64,000 nucleotides of DNA from Monocercomonoides exilis (Eukaryota; Preaxostyla; Oxymonadida; Polymastigidae). The notes beneath the pieces were generated by a model, which saw only the letters and a program-made list of their open reading frames with translations, was not told where the DNA came from and made no database searches. Shown here piece after piece: positions 1 through 18,234 of the stretch (position 1 is the first letter of the stretch; the number at the start of each line of letters is the position of its first letter). The stretch spans positions 530,001 through 594,000 of the forward strand of contig LSRY02000048.1 in the NCBI GenBank assembly GCA_001643675.2, in the 5' to 3' direction. The position numbers and the translations under genes were made by a program.

Positions 1-5641
<5,641 letters not shown>

Positions 5642-5768
5642 TTGACAAGGAAAAGATCCTAGAAAATTACTGTCTCTAAGCAACGCAAATCACCGTTTTC
5701 TACACGATATCGATCACAATGAGAATAGTGGGATCGATCTTTGCTTAAGTTAATATTTGCTTTTTCGC
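5642..5768. promoter_or_regulatory. 127-bp divergent intergenic region, XPO7 / COMMD
   Basis: Everything between the two divergent start codons is 127 bp, so both promoters and 5' leaders must fit here or overlap the coding exons. No clear TATA element is visible. Promoter function is inferred from position only. Confidence 0.5.
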
Positions 5769-6298
5769 ATGTCGCAACCATCTTCATCCTCAATATCATC
5801 AGATTCTGCGCAACCTGATGAAATTTCACCTGAATCAGTGCGTGAAATTCTTGCTAACGAACAACTTAGCGTTCCTCATTACACTGATCTTGCATGGAGA
5901 TTAGAAGCTCCTGTATGAGTTAAACAGCATTGAAATTAACAGCGCAATTTTTTATAATTTATATTTTATAGGTTGCTTCACGCACGCATCCACTTAGCAC
6001 TGAAATCTCACCTCATTTTCTTTTAAGATTAGACACAACAACTTCTATGGCACCAGTCACAGTTGAGCGAAAAGGAGAACAGCCATTGCAATATCAGCCA
6101 AAAGAAAATCATTGTTTGCTTTTCTTTCTTTTTGAAAATATCTATTAAAGAATTTCTTGCAATTTCACATTTAAAGCTGAAATCCTTGTTTGTGACGTTC
6201 CAAACATGCAACATCTAACAAACGAATTAGATAGAGCCTTACGTGAGCTACAAAGCGTTCATTCTCGTAGAATGATGCGTATTTTTGGAGCTACATAA
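5769..6298 (+). CDS. COMM-domain protein (short form)
   Basis: COMM-domain proteins form the Commander complex with CCDC22/CCDC93 in endosomal recycling. Three exons, 5769-5912, 5972-6113 and 6177-6298, give 135 residues ending in TAA. Introns are 59 and 63 bp with GTATG and GTTTG donors. The COMM core starts at residue 42 with DLAWRLEAPVASRTH, which holds the conserved Trp, runs through SPHFLLRLD, and ends in the helix after EILVCDVPNMQHL. The N-terminal helical domain of most family members is missing, so the layout resembles COMMD6. I cannot assign it to one of the ten COMMD classes. It diverges from XPO7 and converges on the next gene. Confidence 0.78.
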
Positions 6299-6473
6299 AC
6301 AAATAAAGATTTTTATTTTTTTGTTTTATTACTAAAACACCTCATCTATCTTCTAAATAATGAGACTTCTGAGTGAATAATGAATGACGTGCAAATGTAT
6401 TTGCTAATGACGAATGGATTAATGTGGAGAAATTGAAATGAAAGAAAAAGCGAAGAAGTGATATTTCGAACGT
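6299..6473. other. 175-bp convergent 3' intergenic region
   Basis: Lies between the stop codons of the COMM-domain gene (+) and the ZC3H15-like gene (-). It is AT-rich with an AATAAA at about 6300 just after the TAA. The two 3' UTRs probably overlap or nearly touch. Confidence 0.6.
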
Positions 6474-8534
6474 TTATGATGACTCTTCATCTTTATCATC
6501 TGTTTTTTGCTCTTCCTTTTCTTCCTTCACTTCTTTCTCTTCTTCTTTAACTTCTTCTTTAACTTCTTCTTTCTTTTCCTCCTTCTCTTCTTTTTCTCCC
6601 TCTTCTTTCTTTTCTTCTTTTTCCTCATCTGAGTCATCGTCAAGATCATCCAGCGCTTCATCGCCTCCTGCAAACAGCGAAGCATCAATAGGCCCAGATT
6701 CACTACATTTACAAAAGTTGAAAAGGGGAAAGATTGCAAGAAATTCAAGGTTTTATAAAAAACAATCAAAAATAAAGGAGGATGTGATGTAGAATAAAAA
6801 TATGAATGAATGAAATAAAAAAAACAAAAAGAAAATGGTACATACGATGTAACTCCATATCTTCTCTTCAATTCTTCTTCACTAATGTCATCCTGATCAT
6901 CTTCTGGTTCTTCTTCACCTTCCTTCTGCTCGCCTGTCTGGGCAGCGTCTGAAGGCACAGAAGATGAAGAAGCAGGTTCTTCTTCTTCTTCCTCTTCTCT
7001 ATGAGCATAATCAACATCACCTCCAACAGCATCTTCATCATCCTGGAACATCTCTGGATTGAATGCAAACAAATCACGACCGGTCAGTCCAACACCAATA
7101 CGCCCTTTGCTGTAATACACAAATAAATAAATAAATAAAAATGAATGAACAGATTGCAGTATTCATTATGAAATATTGAATTGATTTATTAATAAATTAA
7201 TAAGAAGATTAAATAACAGTCAAAATGATGGCAAATATCAAACCTATCAGCAGCTTTTGCACGAAGAGCATCTTTCTCTTTCTTTTCTGCTGCTTCCTTT
7301 TCTGCTATCTTCTTCTTCTTCCACTCAAGAAAAGTCTCCAAAGTGACTGGTGTACCTCCAACAAGCAATTTCCTCTGAGAATCAATTAAAAAAAGGAAAA
7401 GTTGTAACAAAATCATTCATATATCATTTATTTAATTTTTAATTATGAACATTAAGAAATAAATAAAATTTATCAATTTTGAAAGAAAAATAATGATAAA
7501 AAATAAGAATTCTGCAAATACTGAACAATCAAACCTGATTCTCTAACACTTCTTCCAGAGAAGGTCCTTCATCTTCGTCTTGTTTTTTCTCTTCTCCTTT
7601 CTTTTTCAGCTGGAATCCTGGTGGAAGTGCATGACGACTTTAGATTATTTTAACAGATTTAATATTTTTTGTTTAAAATATAATGAAAATATGAAAATTT
7701 ATGAAAATATATTCATAAAAATAACTACAAACTAGTGGCATCTATCACCATTGGGGCATTGCCAGAACCAACCGTATTGGCTTTTTTCCACAGCGTCCAA
7801 GAAATACTTGCACACAATTGTTGTCGGTGGAAGCCCCTTGTTTTTCTTTCCATGCTTCTGCTCAACAACTTTTTCCAAAGTTTCTTGATCCCACTTGTCC
7901 ATTGTGTCCTGCCTTTTCTTTTCTGTTTATGTTTTAAAAAAAAGATATATTTATTGATTTTTTTTTCTAAAAAACAAAAAATGCAAATAACCTTCTTCTT
8001 CGGCTCTTTTGTCTGAATAAACACTTTTCTTTGCAGCCTTTCTTCCAATAGTTAAATCATGGCTAAATTTGCACTTGTCACCTTTTGTGCAAAGTCCTCT
8101 CTTGAAATATTCGCACACAACGGATTTTGGATCTTCTCCTTCTTTAACTTTTTGTTGAAGCACAGTTGCCCTCAATATTCTATTCAACTCTTCTTGGCGT
8201 GCTTTTTCTTCAAGTGCCTCTTTTCTTGCTCTTTCTTCTCTTGCCTTTTCAGCATTCTACAAGTCAAAAAAGCAAAAAATAATTATTTGTAAAATTGGCA
8301 AAGCACACGGATCTTTGTTGGCCAAGGACTTTCGTTTTCACGGATTCAATATACCTTTGGACGGCTTTGCTCTTATTTTTGTTTTTCAAACCAAAGGTTT
8401 TGTCCTCAATGATCTAAAATATAAAAATTGTGTAAACACAAAGTTTTGAGATCTGTATCAACAATTATAACCCAAACCTTCTCTTTCTTTTTTAAAATGG
8501 CTTTATCCATTTTCTGCTGTTTTTTTGGTGGCAT
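6474..8534 (-). CDS. ZC3H15: ZC3H15/DFRP1 (Tma46-like) CCCH zinc-finger protein
   Basis: DRG-family-regulatory protein that binds and stabilises the translational GTPase DRG1. Eight exons: 8478-8534, 8309-8413, 7992-8256, 7733-7922, 7535-7637, 7244-7374, 6846-7109 and 6474-6702. All phases close, giving 447 residues with stop TAA. It starts with [11 protein letters not shown], followed by the family signature [24 protein letters not shown] finger 1 ([19 protein letters not shown]) has spacing C-x7-C-x5-C-x3-H. Finger 2 has the long first spacing, C-x17-C-x5-C-x3-H, ending [17 protein letters not shown]. The DFRP region follows ([19 protein letters not shown], then [20 protein letters not shown]). 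The C-terminus is a Glu/Lys-rich acidic tail. Assignment is near certain. Confidence 0.96.
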
Positions 8535-9137
8535 CTTAATTCATTTGCGAATATTTAAAATATCGAAAAAGAAAGAAAAATATATCAGAAAAGAATTATT
8601 CAAAATGTCCAAAATAATTTGATAGAGATTAAAATAAAATCGTTCACACTTTCGTTTAATTTCAATAATTATTTAGATGTGAGATGAATGGTAAGAAAAA
8701 AAGAAAAGGATTATGATCTACTTAATCCTCAACATAATTGATCTTTTAAGATCATTTTTTATTTGTATTTTCTTTTTTTGTTTTTTTTTCAAAAAAATTA
8801 AGAAAATATCTATAAAAACACAGTTAAGGAATAAAATAAAAAGAAAGTGAATGATTGAACAAAGAAAAAGTATTTCTGAGCGAAACTCATTATTTATTTT
8901 TTATTAAAAAAATCGAATAAAAAAATACTATTGCTCCATCTCAATGAAAATGCAGCAACAATTAAATTATAAAACACACAAAACAATTCACAATCTCTTC
9001 CAACTCAAAAACAAAAGGAAGCCAGATGATTCACAAAAGAAATTGTTATTCTTCAAAAACATCATTCTCATGATAAATTGTATTCAAATACTCAATTGGC
9101 TAAAAAAAAATACACTTATATCCATAAATATGTCTCT
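8535..9137. other. AT-rich intergenic region upstream of ZC3H15 and downstream of VPS18
   Basis: About 600 bp with no coding signal on either strand. It must contain the ZC3H15 promoter and the VPS18 3' UTR, the two genes being in tandem on the minus strand. I see no repeat or RNA gene. Confidence 0.6.
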
Positions 9138-9896
9138 TCATTGTGCCACTTCGAGGCTCCACTCCTCTGCTTCATACGGCGCTGGGATAAGCAGGCTCTG
9201 ATTGATGGCAGCGAGGGCATTATCCCCACAGAGCGGGCAACAGTCGCCAAAATCACCAGTCATTTGTCCCCACAATTCCTGTGCTGCGATATGATCACTC
9301 ACACCCATCATTTTCTGCCTGCAGGAATATAATTCTTCTCTCCTGTCTAATGGGAGTGTCTTAAATAGGTAGTTAGTAGCACAGCAGATGTGGAAGCTGT
9401 GGCCACAGGAGAAAGTGAGGAGAGGGGGAGGAGGAGTGGAATGGGTGAGGGACGAAGGGCGGATTAATGGAAGATGGCAGATGGGGCATTCTGATGAAGG
9501 GACAATGATGGCAGGTCTGAAAGAGAGGGAGAAAGAGAGGGTGAAGAAAAGAGAATGAGGAAGAGAAAGAGAAAATGAAAGGAATAAAAAAAATAAATAA
9601 GTTAATAAATGAAGACAAAATTAAAAACGAAATTCTTTATTCTTTTTTTTCCTCTTTCTCCTCCACCCCCCACGCAAACTGTATCCCTTCCTCTTTGATT
9701 TCAGAGTCCAGCGTCTCAAACTGGATGGCGTTGTCCGCCATTTCTGCTCTGAGCTTTTTGTGGTCTTCTTCGCACTTGGTGATGGAGTCGAGCAAGTAGT
9801 CGCTCACATCAGAGAGAGGAATAAGGGCACTTGGGAGGAGAGGGAGAACTTTGGAGATCTGGAGATTCTCTCTGGTGAGTGAAAGAGAGGGAGAAT

Positions 9897-9970
<74 letters not shown>

Positions 9971-11162
9971 AAGAAGAAGAAGAAGAAGAAGAAGAAGAAG
10001 AAGAAGAAGAAGAAGAAGAAGAAGAAGAAGAAGAAGAAGAAGAAGAAGAAGAAGAAGAAGAAGAAGAAGAAGAAGAAAGAGAAGAAGAAGAAGAAGAGGA
10101 GGAAGAAGAAGAAGAAGAAGAAGAAGAAAATAAAAAATGGATATTAAAAATTGATAGGCAAATGAATGTATTAATAGAAATTGAAAGGAAAAATAATAAT
10201 AAAATAAATGAAAAAAGAATAAAACAAATAAGAAAAATGAAAAAAAATTTAATCCATTGAAAAAATCATAAAGATGAATATGAAATGCATACATTTCACG
10301 AGACTTGTCTAAAATCTTCTTGACAAGTGCTGTCTTCTCTGTTGGTGTCATCCTTCTGCTCATTCAATAAAAATAGGAAAGAAATAAATTAACAAAGAAG
10401 TGGAAAAGAGAGAAACAAAATGATTAAGAGATGAAGAAATACGTTTGAAATATGAAAAAAAATTGTTTCACAAAGATAGATTGAAAAATAATCCAAAATA
10501 ATAATTAATAATAATAAACCATAAAATAAATTAATATTAAATTAATTATTAAATTAATTATTAAATTAATTAATTAATTAATAAATACAAAATATTATGA
10601 ATAACAATATTCATACTCCAAATTCTCCAACTTCGTCGAGAACCGCACAATCTTCAGCCAGATCCTCTTCTGCACATCAATCGAGAGTGTGTTCCTTATC
10701 ATCACAAACACCTCCTCTGCAAACTCGGCAGACACGCCATTCAGTGCTGTGTTGAATGCCTCGTCAATCAGAGCCACAAACAGATAGGCAAACGTCGCTG
10801 CTTTCTTCAGCCCTTCCTGTAAGCACACCCGAAGAGCATAGCTTTTGGAGAAGCAAGGGGAGAATGTGTCTAAATTGAAGGTGCCATAGCTGTTTTCTTC
10901 GGACGAGGTGGAGGTGAGCATAAAGTGGATCAGCTTGTCTTCCAGACGCGCTCGGGCATAGAGGAGAATCTGAAGATGAGAGTGTGAGAGGTGGAAAATA
11001 CAAAATGAAGTAAGAAAAATAAAAATAAAATTAGATATTGAAAGAGAAAGAGAAAGAGAAAGATAAACAAAATAATGAATATATACATAAATGTAATTAT
11101 ATTCCAATAATATATATATATGTATATGTATATATCCTTAATAATAATAATAATAATAACCC

Positions 11163-11223
<61 letters not shown>

Positions 11224-14200
11224 CACACACACGCACACACTAACATGCACTAACACACACCATAAAGTTATTCACATTCACATCTTTGCACCTCTGTGCC
11301 GCAATCTCCCTCTCCAAGAAGTTCAAAATGATGTTCTCTTTCCCTGCCAGCAGGTGCTGTTCAGAGGGTGTCCAGCCAGACGGGTCAAACCTCGCCATTG
11401 CAGGCAGAATACTCGACAAGGGAATCTTCTTCTCGCTCCAGATAGAAACCAGCCGAACAGGACACTTCTGTATCAGATCTGACGAAAACCTCACCACCAG
11501 CTCCTGAAGCTCTTCGCTCCTTCTCCCTGTGTGCATCTGCTCTGTGATCACCTGCATCGCCTTCTGGTGCTCTCCTCTCTGAATGAGCTGCTCCACAACA
11601 GCCGCGGGGTCGTTGCAGAGGAGGCCATACAGTGCCATCAGCTCCATCTGCCCGTGTGCTGCCAAAAGAGAAGAGCAAGTGGCTCGATGGATGGCCTGCT
11701 GGTGAATAACAAGAAACGCCACGAATTCGATGAGCATGTCAGTGAATGGATTTTGCTCTCTTTTCTTCTCAAACAGCGCGCCAGACAGCGCAGAGGAGGA
11801 AGAGGCTGGTTTGATGGCCCAGTCGAGGTAGGAGCGGGCGGAGTCAGCAGAAGCAAGCGCAGAAATGGCATTGCCGGCAGAAATAGGGTCAGATTCTTCG
11901 AGGAAGGAGAGGCAGCACAGATAGACTTCGACAAGATAGGTGGAGAGGAACATGATGGGTGCATTGACGGATTGCTCTGAGAGAGAGAAAGAGAAAGAGA
12001 GAAAGAGAGAAAGAGAGAAAGAGAGAGAGAAAGAGAAAAAGAGAGAAAGAGAGAAAGAGAATTAATAATGAAGCAAATAAAGTTGAAAATAATAAATGAG
12101 AAGAAAATGGAAATTACCACAATTATGACACTTTAAATACAGCTGAAAGTCTTGTCAATAAAATAAATAAATAAAATAAAAACTCATCATCACATCACCC
12201 CTTTCCCATTATCCCCCTCCCACACACACACACCTCCTCTCTTCCCTCCTCCGTTCTTGCTGTTAGCTGCCTCTAATCTCCCCAAAACAGTCTTCAGATA
12301 TTTCAGTGCAGCCATCGGATTCCAGCTGTGCTCTGCCCCTCCTGCCACGCCCGCCATCGATGAAGAAAGCTTCAAATCAGCAAAATTCCCTTCGTTTTCT
12401 TCTTTTCCTTCGGAATTGTTCATTCCTGTTGCTTCATCGTCCTCTTCCTCTTCTTCCTCATCCTCATCTTCATCTTCATCCTCTCCTTCATCATCATCGC
12501 CCTCTCCTTCTTCTTCTTCTCCTCTTTCTCCTTCTCCTTCCTCATATCCTTCTACATGTTTCCCTTCTCCACCTGATGACCCTGCAATAATACTGTTCAA
12601 CAAACTCCCATCCAACACACTCTCAAACCCATTCTTCATGTTCTTTTCTTCTCCTTCTCCTTCTCCTTCTTTCTCCTCTCCTCCTCCTCCTCCTCCCTCT
12701 CCTCCCTCTCCCTTTTCTCCTTCTCCTTCTCCCTTCTTCCCTTTCCTCCCCTTCTTCCCCTTCCCTCTCTTCCCTCCCTTTCCTTTTCCTCTCCCCTTCT
12801 CCTTCCTCCTCCCGTTCTCCTCCACCAGCTCTGCCAGCACCATCTCCACTGGCTCTGCTGACAACGCCCACATCTCTGCTGCTTTCTCTTCCATTCCCAG
12901 TGCCAAACAGAGTGGGCCAAGCACAGAGCCCAATGCAGCTGCTCTTGCACCGATTTTGGGGTCGAGGAGGTGGGTGAAGGCGCTGGGATCTGAGGAGGAG
13001 GAAGAGGAGGATGAGGAAGAAGAGGAAGAAGAGGAAGAAGAAGAGGATGATGAAGCAGAAGGAGCAGAAGAAGAAGCAGCACTCCAGACGAGAGAAGAGC
13101 TGAGGGCGTCGCGAGCGAAGGAAGCAGGTTTTTTGTGAATGGCAGCGATGATTGTGCGATAGTTGCTTCCGAGGCATGCTTTGACTGCTCTGTCGATGTA
13201 TGGAGAGAGTTGGGCGATCTTCTGAGGAGAGGCATGGGATGTGCGGTATTTGACAAGGGTGGTGAAGGAAGAGGAGGAAGAAGAAGATGAAGAAGATGAA
13301 GTGGTTGATGGAGTGGAAGAAGAAGAAGAATTAGAAGAACTTTGGCTGTTCTCTGCAATTGCCATAGCCAATGCATCTTCCAATGCGCTCACTGCTTTGT
13401 TCAGAAACTCAATCCATGTGGATGATGCCTCGTCTCTCACATCCACCCGATAGAGAGAAGACGGAGTGGACACGTAGTTGTCATACGTCACTGGATCTGT
13501 CAGAACCCTCTGAAATGCCTCTCTCTTCCCTCCAATTCCTCCTCCTCCACCTCCTCCTCCACTGCTCATCCCCATCCCTCCCTCTCCCTCTCCCAGTGGA
13601 ATGTTCTCACACACACACGTGCTTGTCACATGTGACCACGCCTGCACCCTGTCTCCATACGCCACGACGTAATGGCACCACGTAGCGCCTAAGCCGACAG
13701 GGAAGATGGAAGCAACACGGCCAAAGGATTTGATGGCGTTTGGGTGGTTGTGTTCTGTGAAGTGGTTGGAAGGGGTGACAGAAAAGGGGGAGGAAGGGTT
13801 GGAGGAGTCTGTGGCGAACTGGCAGGAAGGGTCGACGCCTTCCATAGAGACGATGTCTGGGTGGATGATACCGGAGGGACCGAGCCAGGCGTACCAGGGG
13901 AAAGGGAGAGGGAAGTTCGGGAAGGTTCCAGAGAAAGTGAGGGAAGATGGTAGTTTGGAGGGGTCGTCGACTTTGATGCCGCGCATAGAGAAGTGGCGGG
14001 TGTTGTGGGTGAAGGAAGGGCGGGTGAGGGTGCGGGAGAGCTCGACCTGAATGGGGGGGGAAGAGGGAGAAGGAGGAAGAAGAATGGCAATGATGAAGAT
14101 GATGAATAAAGGAAGGAATTAAAGAATGATTAAAAGAATAAACAAAGAGAGGTGAAAAAAATGATTATAATGCCATTGAGAGAAGATAATCATAGAATAT

Positions 14201-15274
14201 TTTTAAAAAAAAAAGATGTTTCTGAAAACAAACCAAAGTGAGAAGCGAAGATGCAAATATTATCTGGCGTGGCTGTGTCCCATCTGCAACAACCATCCCT
14301 GTGATTCCTGTGATGGGCAGCCCTCGAAATTCCGCTGATTCAGGCAACTTCATTTTTTCATATGAAAATTGAAGTGTTTTGAAATTGTCATATTAATTTT
14401 TATTAATTTTTATTTATGTTTCAAATTATAATTCAAAATTTTCAAAAATAAAACCATAAAATTGTGTCATCAAACCTCTTCAAGTTTTTTCGGTGCTGGG
14501 CGAGGAAAATCCAGTTCGTACAATTTTCCATCACGTGTTCCTACGAGCACGTTCCAATCAATGTTCACAAGTTCATCAAGATTATTTCTTAAAAAATATT
14601 TTTTAAAAAAAAATCAAATAAAATAATAATTTGATAATCATAAAATAAAAAATGATTAGAAAATTTTCTTGAAAAAATTACACACCCGAATAAAGAAGAG
14701 ATGTAGCCAGTCTGAATTCTCTTAAATGTTTCCATTGGGCGAAGCCAAGCAAGTGATTCAATAGAAAATTTCCAATTTTCCAATTGAACCCATTTCGTTC
14801 CTTGTTTGAAATTGACATAATAAGTGTTTCCTTTTGATGTAGGAACAACGGCAATTGAACCAAGTGGGTTCAAAAAAACCTTTTCTGGAAGTTCACCTTT
14901 TTTAAGATTCCATTTCCCTTCAATGCCTTTTAATTCTTGAGTCTCATCATTGTAGTAATACAAAGATTTTTCAGATAGCCATGCTATAACTCCATTTGAA
15001 ACGGCAATAGAAATTGGAACCCCTTCTGCAAATGTAACCTAAAAAAAGAGCAGAAAATCGAAAACAAATATATTGGAAAAGCATTGAAAGCACGTTATTA
15101 ATTTCATACATTGCATTTTTCCAGAGAAAACTGGGGCTTCTCAATTTCCACATTTGGATAATACAATTTTGTCGAAGATTTTGCTTGATCAGTCGACTAT
15201 GAAACGTATAAATAATAGCCAAAATAAGTTAATAAATAGCATACGGTATCCGGTGAATCGAAAAAGTGATTCAT
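9138..15274 (-). CDS. VPS18: VPS18 (Pep3/deep orange), HOPS/CORVET core subunit with C-terminal RING
   Basis: Tethering-complex subunit for endosome-lysosome fusion. Twelve exons: 15245-15274, 15110-15196, 14686-15038, 14476-14587, 14234-14347, 12234-14046, 12118-12150, 11261-11976, 10617-10969, 10293-10355, 9680-9871 and 9138-9516. They keep frame and give 1414 residues with stop TGA; human VPS18 is about 970. The N-terminal propeller shows LPEKVFLNPLGS, NVLVGTRDGKLYELDF and AWLGPSGIIHPDIVS. An alpha-solenoid follows (MELMALYGLLCNDPAAVVEQ, SYALRVCLQEGLKKAATFAY, KRIWLKIV), then a coiled coil after VLPLLPSALIPLSDVSDYLL. The RING is SECPICH, FSCGHSFHICC, CCPLCGD. The extra length is mostly Gly, Ser, Lys/Glu and Asp/Glu runs in the 1.8-kb exon. 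The start (MNHFFDSPDT) lies 51 bp from the PPAN start. Confidence 0.95.
9899..10130. repeat. (GA)n plus (GAA)n microsatellite in a VPS18 intron
   Basis: About 65 bp of GA followed by about 165 bp of GAA-type repeat, between VPS18 exons 10 and 11. In transcript sense this is TTC then CT reaching to within about 27 nt of the acceptor at 9871/9872, an enlarged polypyrimidine tract. Confidence 0.95.
11166..11256. repeat. (CT)n/(CA)n microsatellite in a VPS18 intron
   Basis: CT dinucleotide run of about 55 bp, then a CA-rich segment, next to the donor of VPS18 exon 8. A TAA/ATA-rich tract lies on its other side (11,100-11,160). Confidence 0.9.
11980..12060. repeat. GAGAAA/GA tandem tract in a VPS18 intron
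   Basis: Purine-rich on the plus strand, so pyrimidine-rich in the VPS18 transcript. It lies directly upstream of the exon 8 acceptor at 11977. Confidence 0.85.
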
Positions 15275-15325
15275 TTTCGCAAAGTGACCTCTTCTATTCT
15301 GATCAATAAATAAAAATCTATAGGG
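15275..15325. promoter_or_regulatory. 51-bp divergent intergenic region, VPS18 / PPAN
   Basis: The only sequence between the two start codons. It contains ATCAATAAATAAAAATCTAT, which may be a core element, but shared promoter use is inference from spacing. Confidence 0.5.
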
Positions 15326-17377
15326 ATGGCCCATATTCCTAAAGCGATGCCCACGTACAGAAAGGCGACAGTGATTCAAGAGGACGTGGCTCCTAAATGC
15401 TTTGTTATTACTTGGAACAAGGTTCCTAATGCTTTAATGCAGCTTATGAAGGATACACGAAAAGTGATGGAGCCTAATACGTTCCCACATTTGAGAGTTT
15501 GATATTTCATTTTTCTTGTTGTGCTTGAAAATTACAATGCGTTTATTGTTGTAGATGCAAAAAAGAAATGTTAAAAAGGATCTATTAAGCGTTGCAGGCT
15601 CGCTTGGGGTGACACATATAATATGTTTTTCATCAACTGACCATGGATCTTACATGAAACTTGTTTGTTTCACGATTACTTTACTCTTTATAAATATATT
15701 TATTTAAATTTCAAATAGATACGTCTTCCAAGAGGTCCAACACTTACATTTCGGATTATGGAATATTCTTGTATGCGTGACATTGTGAAAATTATTTCTC
15801 ATCCAATAACAACTAGTAGAAACGCATTTAATACAGCACCTTTGGTATGATATTCATTTTCATTCTATTTATTTATTCATGAATACATTTTTTATTGAAT
15901 TAAATTACATTAAGATTGTTATGAGCAAGTTTTCTGATGGAGCTCCACAGACAAAACTTGTTCAATCAATGTTCCAACATCTATTTCCTGCTATTGATTT
16001 ACAAAAAACAAGCATTAAATCGTGCAAGCGAGTTGTTCTTCTCAGCCGTGATTCAGAAACTGATGAAATAGAATTTAGGCATTACTACATTGGACAAAAG
16101 CCAGCTGGTATTACAAATGTGGTGAATCAGATATTGCATAACAAGCTTGATCTCTCTCATCTAACGCAAGTTTCCGAGATGCTCCAACGAGCAGAGGAAG
16201 AGCGTGAAGCGATGGTAGAAGAGCAGGCAGCAAAGAGAAAGATCCAAAAGAGTGAGCAAGATTCTGATGAGAGTGATGATGAGGACACACAAAAACCAAG
16301 TGAGAAGAAAGAAGACGCAAAAACAAAGAAAGGAAAAAGCGCAGAAGAGGAAGAAGAGCCCAAAGAGAGCGATGAAGTGGCAGCTGCGCGCTTTTTGAAG
16401 CCGAGTTCGATTGATGAAGTGACAAAAGGATCGCAAAAGACAGCCATTTCTCTGACTGACCTGGGGCCGAGGATGCGTCTGCTGCTGATAAAAGTGGAGG
16501 ATGGGTATTTCGGAGGAGAGACGAAGTATCACAGATATTGTGTGTATTTATATTTGTTATATTGTGAGATTTTTAGTTGTTATTCTTTCTCTATCTTTTT
16601 CTGCTTTCTTTCACTCTTATATATATGTGTGTGTGTGTGAATGTGTATTATTATTATTAATTTTTATCGGAATTGCGTGATAATAAAACTTATAATGCAA
16701 TTTTTTTGTTCAGATACAAAAACGCCTGAAGAAGCGAAAGAAACGAGAGATAAAGTGCAGAAAAGAGAGAAAGAGGTTTGTGAAAGAGGGAGGGGAAAAA
16801 TAACAAGAAAAAAAAGAAACAGAAACAGAAACTTTCATGAGAATTGTTAATTTAAAAGGCAATTTTCATTGAATTTTTTGGAGTTAGAAGAAAAAAGAGG
16901 GGAAAAAAAAAGAAGAAAGGAATTATTTTGTGAAATTATGATTGTTATTGTTATTGTTATGAATGCTGCTGAGAAAGAAAGGCAGTGTTTTTGACGGGGG
17001 TTTAAATACTTCTGAACTTGATTTTTGTTTTGCATGTGTTCAGTTGCACTTAGCGCTCCCAAGATTTTTCTTTGAAATTTTTTTTTTTTTTTTAAATAAC
17101 TTTATGACATTGTTTATTGGAACGAGTATATTTTATTATTATGCTGATAAATGCACACTTTTTACATTTTCATAATTAATTCGTTTTATATTCCTTTTTT
17201 TCTCTCTCTCTATCCTTTTTTTTATTCATCATCTTTCCTTTCTAAGAAACATGAAAGAAAGCAAATTCAAAAGGCAAATGTTGAAAGGAAAAAGAAAGGT
17301 TTGTTAAAATTTCTATTCACTTTTTTGATTGAATTTTTAACAATGATTTTTATTTTAATTACAAAAAAAAAAAAAAA

Positions 17378-17415
<38 letters not shown>

Positions 17416-18234
17416 AATGAATGAATGAATGAATATATCGATAAAAATAAATAATAACATCGAATAAAAACTCTAATAAATTCAGAAAAGGAAGATCGAT
17501 TAGCATCCAAGCGGATGAGGAAAGCAGAAAGAGAAGAAAAACTGCGAAAGGAAAGAGAAGAAGCTCTCAAGCTTTTGGAAGAAGGAGGAGAAAGTGCTGC
17601 AATCAAAGAAGGAGAAGAAGGAAAAGAAGAAGAAGCAAAAACCACAAAAAATACAGTTGTGAGTGAAAATGGGAAGAAGAGAAGGAAGATTGATGAAGAT
17701 GAAGGAGAAGGAGAAAGAGGAGGAGATTCCGATGAGAGCAGCGATGAAGAAGGAGGAAGCAGTGAAAGCGGCAGTTTCAGTGAGTCATCAGAAAGTGATG
17801 AGGAAGATGATGATGAAGATGATGAAGACACAAATGAGTCAGAGTCAGATGGATTTGGCAGTGACATGCAAGAGAGCGAGGGAGAGCCGACAGATGAAGA
17901 CGACTTTGCAGCGAGATACGAAGAAGATCTGAAAGAAGCGCAGCAGAAGGAGATTGAAAGGAGGATGGAGCAGAGGCAGAAATCGAGGGATGCGATGAAG
18001 AGAGGGAAGAAGATGGAGGAGGAGAGGACGAAGCATCTGAAGAAGATGAGCAAGAGAGAGAAAGAAGGGGCAGGACAAGAAAGAGGAGAAGGAGGAAGAG
18101 GAAGAGAAAGAGGAAGAGGAAGAAGAGGAGGGAAATATGGATATGGTGATGATGATGAAGCAGAAGATGATAGAGATTTGCTGGGCGATGCAAGGGCAGC
18201 AGCAGATAGCGATGACGATGATGATGATGAATAA
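15326..18234 (+). CDS. PPAN: Peter Pan/SSF1 Brix-domain ribosome-biogenesis factor
   Basis: Nucleolar Brix-family protein needed for 60S pre-rRNA processing (Ssf1/2 in yeast, PPAN in animals). Seven exons: 15326-15496, 15555-15662, 15719-15844, 15915-16539, 16714-16775, 17247-17298 and 17486-18234. They give 630 residues and a TAA stop. The Brix domain shows DTRKVMEPNTFPHLR, DLLSVAGSLGVTHIICFS, IRLPRGPTLTFRIMEYS, LVQSMFQHLFPAIDL, the Arg-rich KSCKRVVLLSRDSETDEIEF, and RHYYIGQKPAGI. The C-terminal box is ISLTDLGPRMRLLLIKVEDG. The tail is a long Lys/Glu coiled coil ending in Gly/Arg and Asp-rich runs. Donors are GTTTG (four), GTATG and GTGTG. Confidence 0.95.
17360..17437. repeat. Poly(A) tract and GAAT repeats in the last PPAN intron
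   Basis: Two A runs broken by a single GT, then tandem GAAT units, about 50 bp before the exon 7 acceptor. Confidence 0.8.

Noticed and set aside
5642-5683. Upstream N-terminal extension of exportin-7
   Set aside because: The longer frame begins with TTG; the first ATG at 5641 gives the expected N-terminus.
9851-10147. 98-codon plus-strand poly-Lys/Glu-Arg frame
   Set aside because: GA and GAA microsatellite in a VPS18 intron.
12257-13138. 293-codon plus-strand Ser/Pro-rich frame
   Set aside because: It is the complement of Glu/Lys/Gly-rich sequence in the large VPS18 exon, whose minus-strand frame splices to conserved domains.
12190-13986. 598-codon minus-strand frame as a stand-alone gene
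   Set aside because: It is VPS18 exon 6 read through its donor; frame and family motifs continue in the flanking exons.
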